Positions 51,503 through 58,801 of a stretch of 64,000 bases of DNA are shown here, piece after piece (position 1 is the stretch's first letter; every line of letters begins with the position of its first letter). The stretch spans positions 62,001 to 126,000 of the forward strand of contig BMTH01000009.1 in assembly GCA_014649575.1 (NCBI GenBank), written 5' to 3'. Made by a program: the position numbers and the translations under genes. The notes beneath the pieces are model-generated. The model worked only from the letters and a program-made list of their open reading frames with translations, had not been told where the DNA came from and ran no database searches. This stretch comes from Streptomyces griseoincarnatus (GTDB lineage: Bacteria; Actinomycetota; Actinomycetes; Streptomycetales; Streptomycetaceae).

Positions 51503-54076
51503 TCAATCGGTGGCGATGGCGTTGAGTACGTTCATCCGGCCCGCCCGAAACGCCGGCACCAGCGCGGCGATCAGGCCCACGAGCCCGGATCCGATGAACA
51601 CCCACACAAGGGTCGGCCACGGAATGTCGAGAACCTTCATGCCCTCGAGGGCCAGGAGGCGGTGCGCGGTCGCGCCCCAGCCCAGGCCCAGGCCGAGGCC
51701 CAGCAACGCTCCGAAGACGGCGATCACGACCGACTCGAGCCGGATCATGCGGCGAAGCTGCCTGCGCGAGAGACCGATGGCGCGCATGAGCCCGATTTCC
51801 CTGGTGCGCTCCACGACCGACAGCGCCAGGGTGTTCACCACGCCCAGGATCGCCACCACGATCGCCAGTGCCAGCAGGCCGTAGACCATGTTGAGCAGCT
51901 GCCCGATCTGGTCGCGCAGATCTTCCTTGTAGTCGGTCTGATCCATCACCCTGACCGTGGGGTCGGCGGCCACAGCAGCCTTGAGCGAGGCGTAGGCGGC
52001 CTTCTCCTGCCCATCCTTCGCGGTGGCGAGCACCGACGACTCCATCGGCATCCGGTCCGCCGGCAGATAGCGCTCGACCGTCTCGATGCCGGTGTACATC
52101 GCGCCCTGGTCGAGCGCCGTATCGTCCGAAGTGACCGCGGCCACGCGCAACCGGGCCGTGCGACCCCCGTCGAAGGCGACGGTCAGTGTGTCGCCGACCT
52201 CGACGCCCGTTTTCTCGGCGAACTCCTCCCCGACTGACATCGCATCGTCACCGTAGGCGTCCGCGAGGGCACCAGAGAGGGTTTCGCGGCGCAGGTCCTG
52301 TACATAGGTGGGGTCCGTGGCCAGCAGCTGGCCCTCCTGCTTCGTACCGTCGGGTGCCGTCACGTCGGCGGGCACCTCGCGCACACGACTGATATGGACC
52401 AGGTTCGAGGCATCGTCCCGCACCGCTTCCACCGTCGCCGGCTTGAGGGGCGCACCCGCGTTGCCGCTGACGATGAAGTCGGCGCCGACCGACTTGTCGA
52501 GCTCATCCGTCGCGGACGTCACCATGGAGGAGCCGACCACGGAGAGGCACGCCACCAGGGCCAGGCCGATCATCAGCGCGGCGCCCGTCGCACCGGTGCG
52601 GCGCGGGTTGCGCAGGGCGTTGCGCTCGGCCATGCGGCCCACGGGGCCGAACGCCCGCAGCAGGATCGCGCCGAGGACCCGGACCATGCCGCTCGCCAGC
52701 ACTGGGCCGATGACGACGAAGCCGATCAGGGACAGCACCACTCCCAGACCCAGCCACAGGGAGCCGGCGGTGGCCTTGTCGGCGGTTCCGGCCAGGTAGA
52801 GAGTGAAGCCGCCGGCGCCGGTGAGGACCAGACCGGTCACGGCCCGGATCCATCCGGCCTTGGCGTCCGCCGGGGTGCCGGCGTCGCGCAGCGCGGCCAT
52901 CGGGGAGACCTTCCCGGCGCGCCGGGCGGGCAGGTAGGCGGCGAGGACGGTGACGACGACACCCAGGAGCAGGCCGAGCGCCGGGGTCGTCCAGGCGACC
53001 GTGAGGTCGTCGGTGGACAGCTCCATGCCCATCAGGCCCATGAGCTTCATCAGGCCGACCGCGAGGCCGACGCCCGCGCCGACGCCGAGGACGGAGCCGA
53101 TCACGCCGAGCAGCAGGGCTTCGACCAGCACAGAGCGGTTGACCTGCTTGCGGGACGAGCCGATCGCCCGCATCAGGCCGATCTCCCGGGTGCGCTGGGC
53201 GACCAGCATGGAGAAGGTGTTGATGATCAGGAAGATGCCAACGAGGAAGGCGATCCCGGCGAAGCCGAGCATGGCGTACTTCATGACGTTCATGAACTCG
53301 CCGACGCCCTCACGGTTCTCGTCCGTGGTCTCCTGCTGCGTCTGGATCTTGTACGCCCCGCTCAAGGAGCGGGCGACGTTCTCCTTGACACGCTCGTCGG
53401 AGAAGCCGTTCTCGGCGGCTACGGTGATGTGTGTGAACCTGTCGGACTGACCGAGGAGTTCACGCTGTGCGGTGCTGGTGTCGAAGTAGACGATGGCAGC
53501 GCCGGGGTTGGTCACCTTGAAGGTGGTGACACCGACGATGCGGGCCTTGAAGTCTCCGGTGACGGCGATGGTGCGCAGTTCGTCACCGAGCTTGAGGCCA
53601 TGCTTCTCCGCGGTGTCGGCGTCGACCATCATCTCGGTCGGCCCGCGCGGGGCGCGCCCGGATGAGATGTCCATCGACCGCAGGTCGTTGCGTGTCCAGT
53701 TGCCGGCGATCGTCGGGGCCCCCGTGGTGGACCCCATGTTCTTGTTCTTGTCGTCGACAACGGTCACGCTCATCGAACTGACCGCGCCTTCGACGGACTT
53801 GACGCCGTCGGCTTCGCGCACCTGCTCCATCACCGAGGCGGGCAGGGACTCGGGAACACCGTTACGCGGCATCTCATCGCTCTTGGCGGACTTCGGCGAC
53901 ACCGTCACGTCCGAGGAGGTCGCCGCGAACAGCTTGTCGAAGGTGGTGCCCATGGTGTCCGTGAACACCAGCGTCCCGCAGACGAACGCCACCGACAGCA
54001 GCACCGCCACCGCCGACAGCGCCATGCGTCCCTTGTGCGCGAGGAAGTTGCGCATCGAGGTCTTGAGCACGGTCAT
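51503..54076 (-). CDS. MacB/FtsX-type ABC transporter permease (second system)
   Basis: Permease of 857 residues with two FtsX domains separated by large extracytoplasmic parts, the same layout as the permease at 26911. Signature stretches are ISLVRSTTD-strand equivalents on the coding side: MLVAQRTREIGLMRAIGSSRKQV in the first half and LALSVVERTREIGLMRAIGLSRRQLRRMIRLE near the end. The ATG at 54076 overlaps the ATPase stop as ATGA, so the two are translated together. Substrate unknown. Confidence 0.9.
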   Translation of the reverse strand: MTVLKTSMRNFLAHKGRMALSAVAVLLSVAFVCGTLVFTDTMGTTFDKLFAATSSDVTVSPKSAKSDEMPRNGVPESLPASVMEQVREADGVKSVEGAVSSMSVTVVDDKNKNMGSTTGAPTIAGNWTRNDLRSMDISSGRAPRGPTEMMVDADTAEKHGLKLGDELRTIAVTGDFKARIVGVTTFKVTNPGAAIVYFDTSTAQRELLGQSDRFTHITVAAENGFSDERVKENVARSLSGAYKIQTQQETTDENREGVGEFMNVMKYAMLGFAGIAFLVGIFLIINTFSMLVAQRTREIGLMRAIGSSRKQVNRSVLVEALLLGVIGSVLGVGAGVGLAVGLMKLMGLMGMELSTDDLTVAWTTPALGLLLGVVVTVLAAYLPARRAGKVSPMAALRDAGTPADAKAGWIRAVTGLVLTGAGGFTLYLAGTADKATAGSLWLGLGVVLSLIGFVVIGPVLASGMVRVLGAILLRAFGPVGRMAERNALRNPRRTGATGAALMIGLALVACLSVVGSSMVTSATDELDKSVGADFIVSGNAGAPLKPATVEAVRDDASNLVHISRVREVPADVTAPDGTKQEGQLLATDPTYVQDLRRETLSGALADAYGDDAMSVGEEFAEKTGVEVGDTLTVAFDGGRTARLRVAAVTSDDTALDQGAMYTGIETVERYLPADRMPMESSVLATAKDGQEKAAYASLKAAVAADPTVRVMDQTDYKEDLRDQIGQLLNMVYGLLALAIVVAILGVVNTLALSVVERTREIGLMRAIGLSRRQLRRMIRLESVVIAVFGALLGLGLGLGWGATAHRLLALEGMKVLDIPWPTLVWVFIGSGLVGLIAALVPAFRAGRMNVLNAIATD

Positions 54077-54861
54077 GACGTGCGCCCCCGGGCGTCGAAG
54101 TCCTTCATGCGATCCAGGACCTGCTCGGCGGTGGGCTGGTGCATCTCGTCGACGATGCGGCCGTCGGCGAGGTACAGCACGCGGTCCGCGTAGGAGGCGG
54201 CGACGGGGTCGTGGGTGACCATGACGATGGTCTGGCCCAGCTCGTCGACCGAGCGGCGCAGGAAGCCGAGCACCTCGGCGCCGGCGCGGGAGTCGAGGTT
54301 GCCGGTCGGCTCGTCACCGAAGATGATCTCCGGCCGGGCGGCCAGCGCCCGCGCCACGGCGACCCGCTGCTGCTGGCCGCCGGAGAGCTGCGTGGGCCGG
54401 TGCTTGAGCCGCTCCGCGAGCCCGACGGTCTCCACCACCCGGTCCAGCCAGGCCTTGTCGGGCCTGCGGCCGGCGATGTCCATCGGCAGCGTGATGTTCT
54501 CGAGCGCGTTGAGCGTCGGGAGCAGGTTGAACGCCTGGAAGATGAAGCCGATCCGGTCGCGGCGCAGCCGGGTGAGCTTCTTGTCCTTCAGCCCGGTGAT
54601 CTCGGTGTCGTCCAGGTAGATCTGACCGCTCGTCACGGTGTCGAGCCCGGCGAGGCAGTGCATCAGCGTGGACTTGCCGGACCCCGAGGGGCCCATGATC
54701 GCGGTGAACTGGCCGCGGGCGATGTCCACGTCGACGTGGTCGAGGGCGACGACACGGGTCTCCCCCGACCCGTACGCCTTCACGACCTGCCGCGCCCGCG
54801 CGGCAACGGCCGTAGTCCCTCCAGTACCCCCGTGCCTGGGAATGGTCACAGCCGATGTCAC
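54073..54861 (-). CDS. MacB-like ABC transporter ATP-binding protein (second system)
   Basis: ATPase of 262 residues with Walker A GPSGSGKST, Q-loop FIFQAFNLLPTLNALENITLP, signature LSGGQQQRVA, Walker B IIFGDEPTGNLD and VTHDP. It is strikingly close to the ATPase at 26084, so the two systems arose by duplication. The GTG at 54861 has AGGAG seven bases upstream. It is first in a two-gene operon with the permease. Confidence 0.92.
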   Translation of the reverse strand: MTSAVTIPRHGGTGGTTAVAARARQVVKAYGSGETRVVALDHVDVDIARGQFTAIMGPSGSGKSTLMHCLAGLDTVTSGQIYLDDTEITGLKDKKLTRLRRDRIGFIFQAFNLLPTLNALENITLPMDIAGRRPDKAWLDRVVETVGLAERLKHRPTQLSGGQQQRVAVARALAARPEIIFGDEPTGNLDSRAGAEVLGFLRRSVDELGQTIVMVTHDPVAASYADRVLYLADGRIVDEMHQPTAEQVLDRMKDFDARGRTS

Positions 54862-55521
54862 GGTAAGTCTCCTATGTCGGTTGGCAAGGGAAAGCGGTGC
54901 TCCCGGCGGCCGCCCTCGTGTGCGGCGGCCGCCCGGTGCGTGGTGTGCGGTTCGTGCTTCAGTCTGGCGGGGGGAGGGGGTCCGGCGCGCTGGTGTTCAG
55001 CGCAGTCTTCTGCTGTGGAAAACCCCACCCCCGGTGCTGTGCTCCGCCACCCCCCCAGCGGCGTAAAGCCAGGTTAAGGACGAGGGCGGCCCCGCCTCGT
55101 CCTCCGCCGGGACGAACCCTCCCCGAGCCGCAGTACGGAGATGCCCCTAGGGGCTCTCCCCCGTGGGGTGGAGACCGCCTCGGGGTCGCTCCTCCCTTCG
55201 GCTTCCCCGGCATCCTCCCGTCCGCGCCCTCGACCCCGGCCCGTCCGGCGCCGCCCAGCGTCCACCCTTCCGTCGCGTCAGGGTCAAGCGGGCCGCCCGC
55301 CGGTGGACAGCGCGATGTCCCGCGTCCACCGCAAAAGTCGGAGTTAATCCGGGTAACACCCCAGCTCAGGGCGTGTACCACCGCCGAGAGCGCTCCCCCG
55401 CGCGCGAGTTGCGCCAAACCGTCGCGCTCCGCTCTACGCGCGAGTAACGTGCGGGCTCCGCTCCGCCACCCCCCCCTCCCTGCGGTCCCCGCACGGACCC
55501 GAGCCACGCAAGGAGCACGGG
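54862..55521. other. Large divergent intergenic region
   Basis: This 660-bp gap is the longest without a gene. It holds a 9-bp-armed inverted repeat AGGACGAGG...CCTCGTCCT at 55077-55103, the TTAACC/TTTACG-like pair just upstream of it on the minus strand (55062-55077), and an AT-richer spot GTCGGAGTTAATCCGGGTAAC near 55337-55357 likely linked to the DUF485/symporter promoter. Open frames crossing it have no ribosome sites. Confidence 0.45.
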
Positions 55522-56010
55522 ATGCCCGCCGGCCCCTTTCCCCCTCCGCCCGACCCGCACCGCCCCCCGCCCCCGTACGCCGATGGCCCGTACACGGATC
55601 CCCGCGCGGGCGTCCCCTGCGCCGCCTCCCCGACCCACCGCACCTACCCCTGGCTGCCGCCCGCCCCGCCCCCGCCCCGGCCGCACCGGGCTCCCCGGCA
55701 CGCCCCGCTGGGCCACCACAGCGACCTGCGCCGGCTGCGCCGCGCCTACCGCTGGCAGCGCCGCACCGCCACCCTCACCGCGCTCGGCTACTTCGTGCTC
55801 TTCCTGGTGCTGTCCGCGTTCGCGCCCTCCCTCATGACCGGCACCACCGCCGGCGTCCCCACCGGTCTGCTGCTCGCCGTGGGGCAGGTGCCCGTCACCT
55901 GGCTCGCCGTCGCCCTGTACGAGGCGACCGCGCGCCGCCGGGTGGACCCGCTGGCCGAGCTGATCCGCCGTCAGGCGGTCGTCGACGCGCGACGGGAGGC
56001 GGCCCGGTGA
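55522..56010 (+). CDS. DUF485 membrane protein, symporter partner
   Basis: Protein of 162 residues. The first 65 residues are proline-rich; the DUF485 part follows with two membrane spans (LTALGYFVLFLVLSAFAPSLM and GLLLAVGQVPVTWLAVALYEATARRRVDPLA). DUF485 proteins accompany acetate-type SSS symporters (as YjcH does ActP). The ATG at 55522 has AAGGAG six bases upstream. Its stop overlaps the symporter start as GTGA. Confidence 0.85.
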   Translation: MPAGPFPPPPDPHRPPPPYADGPYTDPRAGVPCAASPTHRTYPWLPPAPPPPRPHRAPRHAPLGHHSDLRRLRRAYRWQRRTATLTALGYFVLFLVLSAFAPSLMTGTTAGVPTGLLLAVGQVPVTWLAVALYEATARRRVDPLAELIRRQAVVDARREAAR

Positions 56011-57623
56011 ACCCGCTGTTCGGCGACACCGCCGAGACCATGTCCCTGGTGGGGTTCTCCGCGGTCGCCACCGTCACCCTGCTGCTGTGCGTGCTGACCG
56101 GCCCCGACCGGGACGACCTCGACGAGTTCTACACCGGCTACGGCTCCCTCTCCCCCATGCGCAACGGTCTCGCGATCGCCGGTGACTACATCTCCGCCGC
56201 GACCGTCCTCGGCACGAGCGGCGTCATCGCCCTGTTCGGCTACGACGGCGTCGTCCTCGCGCTCAGCACCGCCCTGTCGCTGATGCTGCTGATGTTCCTG
56301 CTGGCCGAACCCTTGCGCAACGCGGGCCGGTTCACCATGGGCGACGCGCTGACCCGCCGCATGCCGGGCGGCCGCTCGGTGCGGATCACCGCCAGCGTCG
56401 TCACCCTCGCCTCGCTGCTGCCCCTGATGCTGGTGCAACTCGCCGGCACCGGGCAGCTGATGGGGTTCATCCTGGGCTTCTCCGGCGAGTCGATGCAGAC
56501 CGGGTGCATCGTCGGCGTGGGCGCGCTGATGATCAGTTACGCGGCGATCGGCGGCATGAAGGGCACCGCCCTCATCCAGATCCTGAAGATCGTGCTGCTG
56601 CTCGGCTCCGGCCTGGTGGTCGCCGCGCTGATGCTGCACCGCTTCGACTGGAACCCGGGCGCCCTCTTCGACGCGGCCGCCGCCGGCAGCGGCACCGGCG
56701 ACGCCTTCCTCGCGTCCGGGTTGCAGTTCGCCGGCAGCGCGAGCCCCGGCATCGACATGATCAGCTCCCATCTCACGGTGGTCCTCGGCGGCGCCTGCCT
56801 CCCCCACATCACCATGCGCATGTACACCGCGGACAGCGCCCGTCAGGTACGCCGCTCGATGTCCTGGGCGGTGTCCGGCGTGGCGCTGTTCGTGCTGGTC
56901 ATCACGGTCGTCGGGTTCGGCGCGACCGCCCTGCTCGGGCGGGCCGTCGTCGCCGGGGCCGACCCGCGGGGCAACACCGCCTATCTGCTCGGCACGCGCG
57001 CGGTGTTCGGCGCGGAGGTGTCCACCGCGGAGACCGTCCTGTTCACCACCGTCACCACGGCGATCTTCCTGACCGTCCTCGCCTCCGTCGCCGGGATGAT
57101 CCTCGCCTGCGCCAACTCCCTCGCGCACGACGTGTTCGCCGCCCGCGTCCGGAAGATGACGCCGCGCCGCGAGATGCTGCTGGCCCGCCTGTCCGCCGCG
57201 GCCGTCGGCGCCCCCGCGATCCTGCTGGCCACCCTGGTGCAGCACCACAGCCTGCACCCGCTGATCACGCTGTCCTTCTGCCTGGGCGCCTCGGCCATCG
57301 CCCCGGCCCTCGTCTACAGCCTCTTCTGGCGCCGCTACACACGCACCGGTCTGCTCGCCACCCTCATCGGCGGAACCGTCTCCGTACTGGTGCTGATGCC
57401 GGGCACCAACCTGGTCTCCGGCTCCCCCGTCGCCGCCTTCCCCGACGCCGACTTCACCTGGTTCCCCTTCACCACCACCGGGCTGCTGTCCATCCCCCTC
57501 GGCTTCCTCTGCGGCTGGCTCGGCACCGTCGCCTCCGGCGGCGCCCGGGCGGAGGAACAGCGCCGCCAGTACGAGGCGGTGGAGGGCTGGATCCTCGCCG
57601 GCGCGATCCGCAGAAGGCCCTGA
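56007..57623 (+). CDS. Sodium:solute symporter, acetate permease-like (SSS family)
   Basis: Carrier of 538 residues with about 13 membrane spans. The FYTGYGSLSPMRNGLAIAGDYISAATVLGTSGVIALFGYDG start is typical of the ActP branch, taking up acetate or other short carboxylates with Na+. GMKGTALIQILKIVLL and the later LGASAIAPALVYSLFWRRYTRTG fit the family. The GTG at 56007 has GGGAGG eight bases upstream and overlaps the DUF485 stop, so the two are one operon. Confidence 0.9.
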   Translation: MNPLFGDTAETMSLVGFSAVATVTLLLCVLTGPDRDDLDEFYTGYGSLSPMRNGLAIAGDYISAATVLGTSGVIALFGYDGVVLALSTALSLMLLMFLLAEPLRNAGRFTMGDALTRRMPGGRSVRITASVVTLASLLPLMLVQLAGTGQLMGFILGFSGESMQTGCIVGVGALMISYAAIGGMKGTALIQILKIVLLLGSGLVVAALMLHRFDWNPGALFDAAAAGSGTGDAFLASGLQFAGSASPGIDMISSHLTVVLGGACLPHITMRMYTADSARQVRRSMSWAVSGVALFVLVITVVGFGATALLGRAVVAGADPRGNTAYLLGTRAVFGAEVSTAETVLFTTVTTAIFLTVLASVAGMILACANSLAHDVFAARVRKMTPRREMLLARLSAAAVGAPAILLATLVQHHSLHPLITLSFCLGASAIAPALVYSLFWRRYTRTGLLATLIGGTVSVLVLMPGTNLVSGSPVAAFPDADFTWFPFTTTGLLSIPLGFLCGWLGTVASGGARAEEQRRQYEAVEGWILAGAIRRRP

Positions 57624-57698
57624 TCAGAGCAAGACGCCGACCGGCGGAAGGCCCTGACCGCCGGCCGGACACCCGCCGGCCGTGCGGGGGGGGGGAGG

Positions 57699-58589
57699 TC
57701 ACTCCACCGCGCGGCCGGTCAGCGCGCTCAGGCTGGCGGACACGTGGTCCATCTGCATTTGCACGTCCTCCCGCCGGTCGGCGTGCTCCCTCAGCACCCG
57801 CTCGGTCTCCCGCTCGACGCCCTCCACCCGGGACTGCGCCTCGGCCAGCACCTCCGCCGCCCGCTCCCGCGCCTCGTCCGCGCGGCGCCGGGCCGCCTCC
57901 TCCGCGTCGGCGAACGCCTGCCGCGCCTTTGCCAGCACCTTCTCGGCACGCTCCTCCGCCTCCGCCTGCCGGGCGTCCAGCTCCGCCGCCCGCGCCGCCT
58001 CCTCCTGCGCGACCTCGTCGAGCCGCTGCGCCTGCGCCCTGGCCTCCTCGGCGAGCAGCTCCGAGGTGCGCTCCCGCAGCCGCCGCACCTCCGCCAGCGT
58101 CTCGGTGCGCCGCTCCTTCACGTCCAGACGCGCCTCGACACGGATCTCGTCGGCCTTCTCCCGCGCCGCGGCCAGCCGCTCCCGTGCGTACTCGTCGACG
58201 ACGGCGCGCAGCGTGGCCGCGTACGCCCGCGCGGCCTCCTCCACCCCGGCGGCGTCGTCCCGCCCCAGGTCGACCAGGTCCCGCGCGTGCTGCCGCGCCG
58301 ACTCCCGTACGGCCGTGGCCTCCTCCAGCGCCAGCAGGAACAGCCGCCGGGGACCGTCGCCGAGCGACTCGTACGTCTGCTCCGGCAGCCCGGCCGCCCG
58401 CTCCCGCAGCCGCTCGAGCTCCTCCTCCATCTCCCGCGCCAGGACGGTGAGCCGCGCCGCGCGCTCCCAGGCGGCGTCCCGGTCGTCCGACAGCGCCTCG
58501 ACGTACGCGATCACCTGGAGCGGACGGTACCCGCGCCCCCGGCGGACGATCTCGAACCCCCGCGACGACACCGATGTGCTGCTGCTCAC
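57699..58589 (-). CDS. DivIVA/FilP-like coiled-coil protein
   Basis: Protein of about 296 residues, nearly all alpha-helical coiled coil from residue 40 on, very rich in Ala, Glu and Arg (heptads such as RRADEARERAAEVLAEAQSRVEGVERETERVLREH). The N-terminal GFEIVRRGRGYRPLQVIAYVEAL resembles the DivIVA membrane-binding head with the usual Tyr/Val pattern. Such proteins are often annotated as cellulose-binding but act in polar growth or as cytoskeletal scaffolds. The start is uncertain (GTG 58589 with AAGGGG, or ATG 58616). A run of 10 G lies just past the stop (57686-57695). Confidence 0.78.
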   Translation of the reverse strand: MSSSTSVSSRGFEIVRRGRGYRPLQVIAYVEALSDDRDAAWERAARLTVLAREMEEELERLRERAAGLPEQTYESLGDGPRRLFLLALEEATAVRESARQHARDLVDLGRDDAAGVEEAARAYAATLRAVVDEYARERLAAAREKADEIRVEARLDVKERRTETLAEVRRLRERTSELLAEEARAQAQRLDEVAQEEAARAAELDARQAEAEERAEKVLAKARQAFADAEEAARRRADEARERAAEVLAEAQSRVEGVERETERVLREHADRREDVQMQMDHVSASLSALTGRAVE

Positions 58590-58736
58590 CCTGGAACCCC
58601 TTCCACCGACGGACATGAAGCCCAGCACGACGACCGAGCACAAAAAGGGATGAATCGCGCACATCTTGATCGATGACGAGGAAGTGTTCATAACGCGACA
58701 CTCCGCTCGGCGGCCCCTGCGGGGGCGGACAGACGA

Positions 58737-58774
58737 GAGCCGGGCCCGGTCGTGACGACGACCGGGCCCGGCTC
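58737..58774 (-). terminator. Hairpin ending the SUKH/deaminase operon
   Basis: A perfect 17-bp stem (GAGCCGGGCCCGGTCGT) with a 4-base loop lies 28 bp after the 935-residue gene, separating it from the coiled-coil gene. Confidence 0.8.
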
Positions 58775-58801
58775 ACGGGTCACACCTTCAGCGGCGGCGG
58801 C

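Noticed and set aside
55077..55103. Terminator in the divergent gap before the DUF485 gene
   Set aside because: It follows no gene end on either strand, so termination is not supported; left as an inverted repeat of unknown role.
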